DNA of 64,000 nucleotides. Origin: Scytonema hofmannii PCC 7110. Lineage in GTDB: Bacteria > Cyanobacteriota > Cyanobacteriia > Cyanobacteriales > Nostocaceae. Positions 52,631 through 62,339 of this stretch are shown in pieces (positions within the stretch are counted from its first letter, which is position 1; every line of letters starts with the position of its first letter). Both the position numbers and the translations under genes were made by a program. The notes under the pieces were generated by a model, which saw only the letters and a program-made list of their open reading frames with translations, did no database searches and was not told the origin of the DNA. The DNA lies in contig NZ_KQ976354.1 of the NCBI RefSeq assembly GCF_000346485.2, forward strand, positions 3,653,747-3,717,746, written 5' to 3'.

Positions 52631-53623
52631 ATGCACCTGTCGCGTGATGTTGTTTTATTAATCACCCATAGCGGTGATTTCTTCACAATAGATAGAGTGG
52701 CAGAAGCTTTGTCAAAAAGAGGAGCGCAACCATTCCGCTTGGACACTGATAAGTTTCCTCTGGAAGTACAATTAACAGCGCACTTTGACAAGTCCAAAAG
52801 CTACCATAGGCTAGAACATGGTATCGACTCTATCAGCACAGAGCAGGTGCAAGCTGTTTGGATGCGTCGCATTTGGGAACCAGAATTAAGTCACGAATTA
52901 GCACCAAAGTTCCAAGCAGCCTGTGTTCGAGAATCACAGGCAACTTTAGATGGTTTTTGGGACAGTCTTAGGGAAGCTCATTGGGTAGATAATTTAGAGC
53001 GGATAAATTTTGCACACAATAAGCTGCGTCAACTGCGAGTCGCTTCTGAAGTAGGTTTTGTAACTCCTCGGACTCTTATCACTAATAAAGCTGAAGCAGT
53101 ACGAGAGTTTTTTCAACACGTCAACGGAAGAATGGTGAGCAAACTGTTAACTGCTCTTTCCCGCAGTATGGAACCTACCTCGTTCTTCCTTTACACCAGT
53201 GTTGTTAAAGAGGAAGATTTGCATGATGCTGAGTCACTGCGCTATTGTCCAATGGTTTTTCAAGAACAAATTCCCAAGCAGTGGGAATTGCGGGTGGTGT
53301 ATGTGAACGGCAATGTCTTTGTAGGGGCGCTAGATGCGTCTGTTTGTCCAGCATCACAAGTGGATTGGCGGATTCCTGGTGCTGAAATTGTTTCATGGCA
53401 ACATCATCAGATCCCTGATGAAGTCGTTCGTCGTCTTAAAACCTTTATGGCTAGATTTGGGCTTTTGTTTGGAGCCTTTGATTTTATCCTCACACCATCA
53501 GGAGAATATGTGTTTTTGGAAATTAACCCCATAGGAGAGTGGGGAATGTTGGAACGAGATTTGGACTTGCCGATATCTCATGCGATCGCAGACACTTTAC
53601 TCCAAAGGAAGGATAATGGCTAA
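52631..53623 (+). CDS. mdnB: ATP-grasp ligase, microviridin lactam (amide) former
   Basis: ATP-grasp graspetide ligase, about 330 residues. ATG 52631 (MHLSRDVVLLITHSGDFF) is preferred over a TTG at 52613: AAAAGG lies five bases upstream. Features: N-terminal DTDKFPLEV region for leader binding, central ATP-binding half, and C-terminal metal-binding EINPIGEWG. The N-terminus (LLITHSGDFFTIDRVAEAL) identifies the MdnB (MvdC) branch, which forms the Lys-Asp/Glu amide after the esters are made. It lies 213 bp after mdnA and 36 bp before mdnC. Confidence 0.9.
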   Translation: MHLSRDVVLLITHSGDFFTIDRVAEALSKRGAQPFRLDTDKFPLEVQLTAHFDKSKSYHRLEHGIDSISTEQVQAVWMRRIWEPELSHELAPKFQAACVRESQATLDGFWDSLREAHWVDNLERINFAHNKLRQLRVASEVGFVTPRTLITNKAEAVREFFQHVNGRMVSKLLTALSRSMEPTSFFLYTSVVKEEDLHDAESLRYCPMVFQEQIPKQWELRVVYVNGNVFVGALDASVCPASQVDWRIPGAEIVSWQHHQIPDEVVRRLKTFMARFGLLFGAFDFILTPSGEYVFLEINPIGEWGMLERDLDLPISHAIADTLLQRKDNG

Positions 53624-53628
53624 AATTT

Positions 53629-53655
53629 CATAATTCATAATTCATAATTCATAAT
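53629..53655 (+). repeat. Short tandem repeat CATAATT
   Basis: Four CATAATT units of about 7 bp fill the gap between mdnB and mdnC. Too AT-rich and short to act as terminator; no clear ribosome binding site is left for mdnC, which may depend on coupling. Confidence 0.7.
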
Positions 53656-53659
53656 TTTT

Positions 53660-54652
53660 ATGACAGTGTTAATAGTTACTTTTAGCCAAGACAACGAGAG
53701 CATTGCTCTAGTCACTAAAGCAATTGAGGCATTAGGAGAAAAAGCATTTCGTTTTGATACAGACAGATTTCCTATCGAAGTGCAGTTAGATATTTACCAT
53801 GGTGAATCAGAGCGCGGAATTATTACTGATGGCGAACAGAAGCTAGATTTGAATGAGGTGTCCTCAGTTTGGTATCGGCGAATGCGCTATGGGGAAAAAA
53901 TTCCCGACACGATGGACAAGCAATTTAGAGAAGCCTCTATTAAAGAATCTCGCGCTACTGTTAGGGGTTTGATTGCTAGCATCAAGGGATTCCACTTTGA
54001 CAAAATGTCAAATGTGGATCTGACTAATAATAAGCAACTACAGCTGCAAGTCGCACGAGAGGTTGGTCTTTTAACTCCGCGTACCTTAACTTCAAATAAT
54101 CCAGAAGCTGTGAAGCAATTTGCCTCTGAGTGTAAGGAGCAGGGTATAGTTACAAAGATGCTTTCTTCCTTTGCTATCTTTGGCGATAAGGGGGAAGAGT
54201 TTGTGGTTTTCACGAATCCAGTGACAGATGACGATTTGGAAAATCTTGAAGGATTGCGTTTTTGTCCGATGACGTTTCAAGAAAATGTGCCAAAGGCGCT
54301 AGAGTTGCGGACTACTATTGTGGGACAGCGTGTATTTACTGCTGCAGTAGACTCCCAACGTTTGCAGAGAGCTACTTACGACTGGCGCAAAGAGGGGAAA
54401 GCTTTATGCGAGAGTTGGCAACCTTACGACTTGCCTGAGAGTGTTGAGAAAAAGCTTCTTAAACTGATGGCTTATTTTGGTTTAAACTATGGAGCGATGG
54501 ATATTATCGTTACACCCGATGGTCGGCATATCTTCCTTGAGGTTAACCCAGTTGGGGAATTTTTCTGGCTGGAGATGTTTTCACCACACTTCCCAATTTC
54601 TCAAGCAATTGCCGAAATTCTGCATACTGGTGTGGGCTTGTCAAGAAATTGA
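53660..54652 (+). CDS. mdnC: ATP-grasp ligase, microviridin macrolactone (ester) former
   Basis: 330-residue ATP-grasp ligase. MTVLIVTFSQDNES, DTDRFPIEVQLD, VWYRRMRYG, EGLRFCPMTFQENVPKALEL and LEVNPVGEFFWLE match the MdnC (MvdD) branch, which installs the two ester bonds first. It activates carboxylate side chains of Asp/Glu as acyl phosphates using ATP. Paralogous to mdnB but clearly distinct in the N-terminal third. The transporter gene follows within about 40 bp. No GNAT acetyltransferase (mdnD) follows, so the peptide N-terminus may stay free unless the enzyme is encoded elsewhere. Confidence 0.93.
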   Translation: MTVLIVTFSQDNESIALVTKAIEALGEKAFRFDTDRFPIEVQLDIYHGESERGIITDGEQKLDLNEVSSVWYRRMRYGEKIPDTMDKQFREASIKESRATVRGLIASIKGFHFDKMSNVDLTNNKQLQLQVAREVGLLTPRTLTSNNPEAVKQFASECKEQGIVTKMLSSFAIFGDKGEEFVVFTNPVTDDDLENLEGLRFCPMTFQENVPKALELRTTIVGQRVFTAAVDSQRLQRATYDWRKEGKALCESWQPYDLPESVEKKLLKLMAYFGLNYGAMDIIVTPDGRHIFLEVNPVGEFFWLEMFSPHFPISQAIAEILHTGVGLSRN

Positions 54653-54694
54653 GAAGTTCGTCCGATGCTTTATTCAAAATTCTATTTTTGGAAT

Positions 54695-56524
54695 ATGCAA
54701 ACTCAAGTTGCTCGCGATCGAGATATGACAAATCCTCTTTCAGGTTTTACTCAATTTTGGGAGGATGTCAGCGTAGTGGCTCAACCTTACTGGTATCCAA
54801 CAGAACCTGGGGACAGAGCATTTTCAGACGTGATTCGCTCGTGGGGGATGCTTGCTCTCCTGATATTATTAATAATCTCGCTCGTGGGCGTAAGTGCTTT
54901 CAATAGCTTCTGGAATCGCCATGTGCTTGATATAGTTATCGAACAGAAAGACCTGTCTAAATATATTGATACGCTATGGATTTCTACCCTTGGTATTTTG
55001 GTAGTAACCCTCTTGGTAGCATTTTCTAGATATGTCAGAAAAAGAATCGCTCTTGATTGGTACACATGGCTGAATAACCACATTTTAGAACAATATTTGA
55101 GCAAGCAAGCCTATTATAAAATTAATTTTAAATCCGATATTGGTAACCCAGATCAACGCATATCTCAAGAAATTGAACCAATTACTAGCAGTGCTTTACT
55201 CTTTTCAGCAACTTTCCTAGAAAAAATGCTGGAAATGATAAGTTTTTTAGTCATTCTCTGGACAATTTCCTCACAAATTGCTATTTATCTAGTTATTTAT
55301 ACGATTGTCGGTAATTTGATAGCTGTTTACTTGACTCGAGAACTAAATAAAATTAATCAAGAAGAACTTGAGTTTAAAGCTGACTTTGCTTATTGTCTGA
55401 CTCACGTTCGGAAACACGCTGAGTCGATAGCTTTTTTCCAAGGAGAAGAGAAAGAATTAAATATAATTAATCGAAGATTTAATAATGTTCTGAAAAATGC
55501 AGAACGCAGGCTGAACTGGGAAAGAGGTCAAGATATTTTTAACAGATCGTATCAGTCGGCTATCACTGTATTTTCAATGTTTATACTTACACCTTTATTT
55601 ATTACAGGGAAAATTGATTATGGAGAAATTAACCAAGTCAGTTTTTGTTGCTTTCTGTTTTCTAACGCTTTGGGAGAATTAATAGCTCTATTTGGAAATT
55701 CAGGGCGGTTTTCTAGTTACGTTGAGCGCTTGGCTGAGTTTTCGGATGCGTTAGAAGTTGTTACTAAACAACCAGACAATGTCAGTACTATTAAAATCAT
55801 AGAAGACAAGCGTTTGGCTTTTGAGAATGTCACCTTACAAACACCAAACTATGAACAGGCGATTGTCGAAAACTTGTCACTGTCTGTTCAATCAGGAGAA
55901 GGATTATTGATTGTTGGACCAAGTGGAAGAGGAAAAAGTTCTCTATTGAGAGCGATCGCTGGGTTATGGAATGCGGGGACTGGGCGTCTGATGCGACCTC
56001 CCCGAGAAGAAGTTTTATTTTTGCCCCAACGTCCTTATATAATTTTAGGAACTTTACGCGAACAGTTACTCTATCCTCATACAAGACAAATGAGCGACCC
56101 CGAACTTGAAGAAGTTTTGCGACAAGTTAATCTCCAAAATTTGCTTCCCCGTGTGGATGGCTTTGACACAGAAGTTCCTTGGGAAAATATATTGTCGTTA
56201 GGAGAACAGCAACGTCTTGCTTTTGCACGGTTATTAATTACTCACCCTAGCTTTACTATCTTAGATGAAGCAACGAGTGCTTTAGATTTAAACAATGAAG
56301 AGAATTTATATCAAAAATTACACCAAACGAAAACAACTTTTATCAGTGTTGGGCATAGGGAAAGTCTCTTGAATTATCATCAATGGGTTTTAGACCTTTC
56401 CGAAGGTTCTACTTGGCAACTTCTGACTGTAGAGGATTATCAATTACAAAAAGAAATTGTCGTAGCTCCACCCGGTAAAGGCTCAAATCACAAAAGACGG
56501 TCTATCGCTACTAAGAAGGCGTAA
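54695..56524 (+). CDS. ABC transporter, SbmA/BacA/ABCD type (microviridin exporter)
   Basis: Fused permease-ATPase, about 609 residues. ATG 54695 is chosen over 54665 because it gives an N-terminus of exactly the same length as the paralogue at 48487 (22 residues before FW). Walker A GPSGRGKSS, signature LSLGEQQRLAFARLL, Walker B FTILDEATSALD. Microviridin clusters typically encode an ABC transporter (MdnE/MvdA) needed for correct processing, so that role is likely here. It ends with a short basic tail (KRRSIATKKA) instead of the HTH-like domain of its paralogue. The two proteins are similar throughout, suggesting that one cluster's exporter was copied into the other. Confidence 0.9.
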   Translation: MQTQVARDRDMTNPLSGFTQFWEDVSVVAQPYWYPTEPGDRAFSDVIRSWGMLALLILLIISLVGVSAFNSFWNRHVLDIVIEQKDLSKYIDTLWISTLGILVVTLLVAFSRYVRKRIALDWYTWLNNHILEQYLSKQAYYKINFKSDIGNPDQRISQEIEPITSSALLFSATFLEKMLEMISFLVILWTISSQIAIYLVIYTIVGNLIAVYLTRELNKINQEELEFKADFAYCLTHVRKHAESIAFFQGEEKELNIINRRFNNVLKNAERRLNWERGQDIFNRSYQSAITVFSMFILTPLFITGKIDYGEINQVSFCCFLFSNALGELIALFGNSGRFSSYVERLAEFSDALEVVTKQPDNVSTIKIIEDKRLAFENVTLQTPNYEQAIVENLSLSVQSGEGLLIVGPSGRGKSSLLRAIAGLWNAGTGRLMRPPREEVLFLPQRPYIILGTLREQLLYPHTRQMSDPELEEVLRQVNLQNLLPRVDGFDTEVPWENILSLGEQQRLAFARLLITHPSFTILDEATSALDLNNEENLYQKLHQTKTTFISVGHRESLLNYHQWVLDLSEGSTWQLLTVEDYQLQKEIVVAPPGKGSNHKRRSIATKKA

Positions 56525-56638
56525 CCGCTCGCTACAACGAACACTTAAAGGTGTTAAAATAAGAGATACATTAGTGAGGATGCCAACTACAGGTTCATTG
56601 GAACTTGGCGATCGCATAGTTCCATCATATCAACAGCA

Positions 56639-58321
56639 ATGCTAATTCGAAACAAAAAAAAACTAATTACTTTTGAAACTATTAGAATTTATGAAAAAAC
56701 TTATCAATTACCCATTCTAAAAAATCCTAAATTAAAAAAAATTCAAAAAAAAATTCAAGAATGTCAAATCTTACTGAAAGAAGGTATTAAATATCATTCT
56801 TACTTTTGGGACAAAATTAAACGAAAACAAGAAATAAGTCAAGGGCAAACTTTTATAGAAATTAAATCATTAATGAGAGATTATACTCAAATTATTGATT
56901 TTGTAGAGAATTATAAAGATAGTTATCAAGAGTTTTTGTTAAAACTTACAGATGACTGGAAAGATTTATGCAATCAAAAATCCCTTGAAATTAAAAAGAT
57001 AAATGATGAAAGAAATAAATTAGAAATAAAAAATTATAAAAACGATCAAATTCTTGAGAAACTGAAATGGGAAAAACAAGAAAATTTAAAATCGATTTTA
57101 CTATTAAGCAATACTAACTTTTTAATGTTAGAAAAAATTCAGTTATTGACTGAAGGAATTAAAAATATAGCAGAAGATACTAAAAAGCAAAAAGACACTA
57201 TTCAGCAAATAGTTAAAGATTTGGAGGTGTATCAAGAGATTTATGAATACCAGATAAGAGCTACCAAAATTCGTCAAGAAATAGCAAAAATAGCTGAAAC
57301 TGCAATCAATCTTGAAAATTTTTTACAAGATTACTTTAGTCCCTTTCAATCTTTAATAGATGAAGTGGTAAAATTAGATGCAGATTTTTACATAACTGTA
57401 GGGGAAATTAAAAATTTAGCAGATAGTGCTTTAAATTCTCCATTGAGTTTATTAAAACTACAAGAATCTAATATAATTTCTGAAAAACTTATCGATTTAT
57501 TAGTGGCAAGTTATGAAAAAAAAGATAGATTAAAAGATGCTTTTAATAAGTCACAACTATTAGACGGACAATTTCAGAATTTTGAATTAAGTGATGATGT
57601 AATCAATTTAGATAAAGTTATTTACTTAATATCTAATTACACATCAGATCGACTTGTCGTACAAAGAAAATTGCTGGGAATAGAAGAGACAAATGTTGTC
57701 GATACAAATTCTATACTTTCTCTTGAAAAAATAGAATTGGTGGACACAAGCAATAATGATGTTACGTTGCTCGAAGAATTTAAAAGCAGTAAAAATATCG
57801 ATTACAGTCAACTACAGAATCTCCTCGAACAGTACAAGTGGAAAGAAGCCGATATTGAAACTGCTAAATTAATGCTAAAAATTATGGGTAGGAATGATTG
57901 GAATGAAGTTTACAAAGAAGATATTAGTAACTTTTCTTGTAAAGCTCTTCATACCATCGATCGCCTTTGGCAACAATACAGCCGTGGTTATTTCGGCTTT
58001 AGTATTCAGCAAAGTATTTGGAACGAAATAGGTGGTCAAGTAGATTATGAAACAGAAAAGAGACTTGGCGATCGCCTTGGTTGGCGAAAGGAGGGAATCT
58101 GGTTAGAATATGACCAACTTACTTTTAATTTATCCCCCATGATACCCATGGGACATCTACCAGTCAAATGGTTACATTATGACCAGAATATTTTTGACCT
58201 ATCCCTAAATTCATCTGCAGAACCCCTTTCAATGGGAGCTTGGCGGGTGGGGTCTTGGCTGGTGTGGCAGATGCACTTATTCTTTTCTCGTGTAAAAATT
58301 TGTAACGATACATTCTCATGA
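56639..58321 (+). CDS. Coiled-coil protein with C-terminal GUN4 domain
   Basis: 560 residues. The N-terminal 380 or so are Lys/Glu/Ile-rich, mostly helical with heptad-like stretches (about 90-220) and no membrane segment. Residues about 385-540 are a GUN4-like domain (YSQLQNLLEQYKWKEADIET, TIDRLWQQYSRGYFGFSIQQ, GDRLGWRKEGIWLEYDQLTF). GUN4 proper binds porphyrins and activates Mg-chelatase; cyanobacteria have many GUN4 fusions, often with kinases or unknown sensor domains, whose function is not known. ATGA overlap with the next gene implies they act together. The final 20 residues are odd and hydrophobic. The 114 bp upstream show no clear promoter. Confidence 0.75.
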   Translation: MLIRNKKKLITFETIRIYEKTYQLPILKNPKLKKIQKKIQECQILLKEGIKYHSYFWDKIKRKQEISQGQTFIEIKSLMRDYTQIIDFVENYKDSYQEFLLKLTDDWKDLCNQKSLEIKKINDERNKLEIKNYKNDQILEKLKWEKQENLKSILLLSNTNFLMLEKIQLLTEGIKNIAEDTKKQKDTIQQIVKDLEVYQEIYEYQIRATKIRQEIAKIAETAINLENFLQDYFSPFQSLIDEVVKLDADFYITVGEIKNLADSALNSPLSLLKLQESNIISEKLIDLLVASYEKKDRLKDAFNKSQLLDGQFQNFELSDDVINLDKVIYLISNYTSDRLVVQRKLLGIEETNVVDTNSILSLEKIELVDTSNNDVTLLEEFKSSKNIDYSQLQNLLEQYKWKEADIETAKLMLKIMGRNDWNEVYKEDISNFSCKALHTIDRLWQQYSRGYFGFSIQQSIWNEIGGQVDYETEKRLGDRLGWRKEGIWLEYDQLTFNLSPMIPMGHLPVKWLHYDQNIFDLSLNSSAEPLSMGAWRVGSWLVWQMHLFFSRVKICNDTFS

Positions 58322-58758
58322 CTAACGAGCGCTCAAAAATAGAGCTAATCAAGAATATGAATCTCTCTGATGTAGAAATAGAAATTTTACTTTTTGGAAA
58401 ATGGCGTTTTAATACAGATTGGGAAAAATTTGCTATCTCATTTAAAGATGATATGACCTATGAGCAAACCAGAATTCAAACATTCTTTTTATCCAAACCT
58501 AAAGAATTGATAACAGGTAACAAATTTACTGGCGTGTGGCATATAAATGACAGAAAATTGTGTTTAATTGTTAAAACTGTTCCCAAGTCATTTTTCAATT
58601 TCCAGTTACCAATATTACCTAGAGTATATCTTGCGGATATGGTAGCTAGTGTCAGTTCTTTGCTGATAACAGAAGTGTATGAAATTATTCAAATCAATAG
58701 TTCTTACTTTCTAGCAAGGGATGTAGATAAATTTTTGGTAGGTACAAAGGTAAGTTAA
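58318..58758 (+). CDS. Hypothetical protein
   Basis: 146 residues, no family recognised. Start overlaps the stop of the GUN4-domain gene (ATGA), so it is translationally coupled. Mixed alpha/beta, with a run of aromatic and hydrophobic residues (PKSFFNFQLPILPRVYLADM) and no signal peptide or transmembrane helix. Its stop overlaps by 4 bp with the stop of the convergent 955-residue gene. Confidence 0.6.
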   Translation: MTNERSKIELIKNMNLSDVEIEILLFGKWRFNTDWEKFAISFKDDMTYEQTRIQTFFLSKPKELITGNKFTGVWHINDRKLCLIVKTVPKSFFNFQLPILPRVYLADMVASVSSLLITEVYEIIQINSSYFLARDVDKFLVGTKVS

Positions 58759-61622
58759 TTATTGTCGGCTTTTCCGATAATTTTTATGCCAAAAACTTTT
58801 AAACTTTTACCTCGCTCGCTAACAGCGATTGAAGTCAACTCTTTGCCCAACAAATAAAAACTACCTGCAATGCTGACAGAACTGTACAGTTCATTCTTGG
58901 CTTTGTTAATTGTTATGATTGCATTTTTCTTGTTGTTAGCTCCTTTGAGCATTAAAACACCAAAATTGAAGCTACCAGAAATAGTTAATCTGCTGCTATT
59001 AACGCCAGCAGTGACGTTAGCAAAATTATACCCTAGAAACTTGAGGTTTCCCGCAATACTAGCAGAGTTATCGATATTACCATTAGTCTTTTTGTTTAAA
59101 GTAACTGTAGCACCACTAAAAGCTAAAATGCCAAAATTGATATCACTCTTAGCCTGAAATCCACTTTGATTAAGGCTGATACCTGATGAGGTGAATTGTT
59201 TGCCAAGGAGAGTAATATCACCGATCCCAAAAATCTTTTTATTTGTCAAGTCAAGTTTGAAACTGGGAACATTCAGCTTTAAAATCTCTCCTAAACCAAG
59301 AGAAACCTTATCAAGGGTGACTTTCTGAGTATTAAATGATAAGATACCCCTCCCCAAAGATTGATTAAAAGCTGCGATATTTGCCTCTCCCGACGCACTC
59401 CGATTTGTCAAGCTAACCGTGAGAGTTGGAATATCGACAGTCAAGAAACCTGCTAAATTCAGCTTGGTGTTCTTCAGCGTCAGACTATCCTTGGTAACAT
59501 TAAACGTGCAACCTGCTAAAGTATTACCCAACACTAAAATCGTGCCAGTACCACTCCCACAGCCAGATTTCAACTCGATACTTAGGGTATCAACATCGAT
59601 CGCTACCAGATTAGCCAAACTCAGGTCAAAGTTTTTAAAGACGGCATTAGTAGGCGTAATCTGAAATTCAACATTTGCAATTTCATTGTCAAGAAGCTTA
59701 ACATAACCATCCCCCATGAGATATTGCTGATTGGGCGTTACTTTCAAAGCTAAGTCTAAACTATTGTCATTCGTTCCCCCAATTTTTAGAAATCCTAAAT
59801 CAATTTCAGGAACATTCAAAGAACCTTCAACTTTACTGAAAGTTTTGTCGCCTTGAAGGATTAAGGTTGCTTCATGTCCCCAAGCAGTCATCTTGCCATT
59901 AATTTCTAACCCTTCTGAGATCGGTTGACTCGCAATTGTCGTTGGGAAAAGAACATACTTTACTAAGGGATCGAGTTTTCCGTCTCCATGGCGATCGATG
60001 GATTCGATATTTAAGTCCAGAAAGGTATTTAAAAATTCTAATGTTTTGTTTACTAAACCGATTGAGGAACTTGCTTGCTTTAAAACACCAGAAGCGATTG
60101 GTCCTTGCCACAAATCTACTAAGTTAACTGGCTGATAGGTAGTTAAAATAAAAGCTAATTTCTTAGGATCGTTAGTGTCCAAGAGAAATGCTACCTCAAG
60201 GTCTATGTCTTGCCATTTTAAATCTCCAATGAAACCAAAGTTATCGAAGTAGGGAGGTAAATAAGTTCCACCTCCTTGAAAACCAATATTGCGAAGTTCA
60301 GTTCCCATCAAACCATAGGGATTATACCAAGAGTTTTGGCCTTCTTGAAAAAAGCATGCACTTATGGATTCAGGTTCGAGGACAAGTTTACCAGCAAGAA
60401 ATAATACAGGTTCGCCGTTTTGCGTGGGATCGTAGCCTTGGATAGCCAAGTTTCCGGTTACTCCAAAACTTGGTTTTAAATCAGATCCAATATCTAGCCC
60501 TATAAGCAGATTACTAAACGTAGCATTAAAATCGTTTAGGGAATATAGCAGAATATTTCTTTGAATATTACCCGTTAAATTTACTAATCCTACCGGATTG
60601 AAACTAATATAAACCTTTAAACAACTAACTCCTAACTGACTGTGAAGAAAATTAGCAAAATTTGCATGGATATTGGCAAAATTAGTATCTCCAATAAAGT
60701 TAAAGCCTTCGCTTAAACTAATTCGACCTAACTCTGAATGTGTGAAACAATGGCTGAAATTGGTTATAATCAATTCTGGATTCATTAACTGCAAGCTTTT
60801 AAGGATAGGAATTCCACTTGTTAAGCAAGCAAAATCAATATCCTTAGATAATTTATAAGTTAATGTAGTTTCGTTTTCAAATTTCAAGTGAACCTTTTGG
60901 CAGTTTAATAATCCTTCTAAACTGAATTCGACTCCTCGTTCTTTTTTGAAAAAACCGATCTTTGGTTCAGATAGTTCAATTTCAGGTTTGTCAAAAATTC
61001 CGCTAATAATTCCATCAATTGCCATTTTCATGTATGGGACATTAGTATCAAAAATAAAAATATCCTCTAAATTGAAATTAAAATTATTGATAAATTTTAA
61101 GTAAATTCCTGTATTTGACAATATTAAAGCTACATTCTCTCTAGATTCAAGCTTTAATTTGAAAGCATCAGGTAAAGTCATTCCTCCTAAATGGTTGAAT
61201 AACCTAATAATATTCTTTGGATTAACATCAGGGATAGTCACTTGATAGGACAAATTGCTTGTATCAAATCCCATAATATTTAGACTGGGATTCCAGACAG
61301 GAAAAACACTAAAGAGATCGTTATTTTTTTTGAAACCTAAGTTAACAGATAAGTTCTCCAACATTCCCCGAATATCAACTTCTCCCCAGAAGTTAAGGTT
61401 AAGAAAATCACTGCCAATTTGCAATTCAATATTAGTGTTCGTTGCTGCTAATAAGAAGTCATTAATATCTCTGGGCAATGGCTCAAAACTCTTCAACAAT
61501 CTCATGATTTCTTCTTGGGATATCTGCTGTATTTGAGTATCAAAACTCGTATTTGTTGGTTGAAAATCTTTAAGAGTAATAACTGGATTGTTAATCATAG
61601 ATAAATACTTAGAAATATTCAT
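58755..61622 (-). CDS. Large beta-rich protein of unknown function
   Basis: 955 residues, no signal peptide, no recognised catalytic motif. The N-terminal 380 residues alternate short hydrophobic strands; the middle (about 535-555) has DRHGDGKLDP, which looks like a single calcium loop; the C-terminal 350 residues repeat a pattern of about 40-45 residues of the type LDLTNKKIFGIGDITLLGKQ / NFGILAFSGATVTLNKK / SISGSFNFGVLMLKG, suggesting a long beta-solenoid or elongated beta-groove. Similar large proteins may exist in cyanobacterial and fungal genomes, but I cannot assign a family. The AT-rich composition matches the GUN4 gene rather than the NRPS genes. Stops collide with the small unknown gene. 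Confidence 0.65.
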   Translation of the reverse strand: MNISKYLSMINNPVITLKDFQPTNTSFDTQIQQISQEEIMRLLKSFEPLPRDINDFLLAATNTNIELQIGSDFLNLNFWGEVDIRGMLENLSVNLGFKKNNDLFSVFPVWNPSLNIMGFDTSNLSYQVTIPDVNPKNIIRLFNHLGGMTLPDAFKLKLESRENVALILSNTGIYLKFINNFNFNLEDIFIFDTNVPYMKMAIDGIISGIFDKPEIELSEPKIGFFKKERGVEFSLEGLLNCQKVHLKFENETTLTYKLSKDIDFACLTSGIPILKSLQLMNPELIITNFSHCFTHSELGRISLSEGFNFIGDTNFANIHANFANFLHSQLGVSCLKVYISFNPVGLVNLTGNIQRNILLYSLNDFNATFSNLLIGLDIGSDLKPSFGVTGNLAIQGYDPTQNGEPVLFLAGKLVLEPESISACFFQEGQNSWYNPYGLMGTELRNIGFQGGGTYLPPYFDNFGFIGDLKWQDIDLEVAFLLDTNDPKKLAFILTTYQPVNLVDLWQGPIASGVLKQASSSIGLVNKTLEFLNTFLDLNIESIDRHGDGKLDPLVKYVLFPTTIASQPISEGLEINGKMTAWGHEATLILQGDKTFSKVEGSLNVPEIDLGFLKIGGTNDNSLDLALKVTPNQQYLMGDGYVKLLDNEIANVEFQITPTNAVFKNFDLSLANLVAIDVDTLSIELKSGCGSGTGTILVLGNTLAGCTFNVTKDSLTLKNTKLNLAGFLTVDIPTLTVSLTNRSASGEANIAAFNQSLGRGILSFNTQKVTLDKVSLGLGEILKLNVPSFKLDLTNKKIFGIGDITLLGKQFTSSGISLNQSGFQAKSDINFGILAFSGATVTLNKKTNGNIDNSASIAGNLKFLGYNFANVTAGVNSSRLTISGSFNFGVLMLKGANNKKNAIITINKAKNELYSSVSIAGSFYLLGKELTSIAVSERGKSLKVFGIKIIGKADNN

Positions 61623-61774
61623 GGTCGAGAATGAACTTGGTAATCAAGTTAAATTAATTGTTAATATTGTGCTATTCAGTCTACTCTGAAAATAAATTTT
61701 TATCTATAGTCCTGTTCCAGTGTCTCTGGCTGTGAACTCTACCACAGAATGCAGAAAGCAAGCCTCTCTTTCGC

Positions 61775-61830
61775 TATACAGGAGGCTCCGCCTCACATAA
61801 GTCATTCCCAGGCTGAGCCTGGGAACGAGG
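61775..61830. repeat. Dispersed palindromic repeats (GGAGGCTCCGCCTC; CATTCCCAGGCTGAGCCTGGGAACG)
   Basis: Two adjacent palindromes: GAGGCTCCGCCTC around 61783-61795 and CATTCCCAGGC-TGA-GCCTGGGAACG (61803-61830). The second is a variant of the element at 52529-52557. Nothing coding is visible in 61623-62339 apart from this and the regulatory module that follows. Confidence 0.75.
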
Positions 61831-61920
61831 TGACTGGTGGTTCGCCACATAAGTTTTGATGGGTAAGTGGACAGACCCCCCTCTCTTGTTCCCAGCTTCT
61901 CAAAGCAAGTGTGGTGGAGT

Positions 61921-62101
61921 AGTAGTTACAGAGAAGTTACAATTTGTCATGTTTATTTATAAAAGGTTTTAAATATCTTAACTATCTTCTTAAAGATCTT
62001 AACTGTCTCCTTAAACGTCTTAACTGTTTTAACTTTCTGCTTAACTATATACAGAACTTTCTTAACCGCTATTGCATTTGATTGAGAAAACTGAGAAGAT
62101 C
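61921..62101 (+). promoter_or_regulatory. TTAACTGTC repeat array plus TATTGCATTTG/GAGA module (copy 3)
   Basis: AGTAGTTACAG (61921-61931), then TTAACTGTC-like units at 9-12 bp spacing (about 61969-62066), then TATTGCATTTG (62070-62080) and GAGAAGAT (62093-62100). GAGA starts 247 bp before the FAAL ATG. Arrangement as in the copies before the scyptolin NRPS and the dioxygenase. Confidence 0.65.
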
Positions 62102-62339
62102 TGTTTGCTCAGTATGCAGAAAAATCAATAAGTAAAGAAAAATTGTATTCTAAATTAGGGTAAATGATAGGTTTTACTAATATTAGTAATGCTTAAGTCA
62201 CAGTATAAAGTTTGAGGTTGATAAAATGAACAAAATTGTAGAACACTCATTGATATGAGTCTTCCAGGTGTAACTCTTGTCATTTAAACAGGTGCATTGT
62301 GTAGTAAGACGGGTGTTTAAAATATAAGTATGTTGGCTT

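Noticed and set aside
54653-56638. GNAT acetyltransferase (mdnD) in the microviridin cluster
   Set aside because: Only the ABC transporter follows mdnC; no acetyltransferase motif was found on either strand up to 64000.
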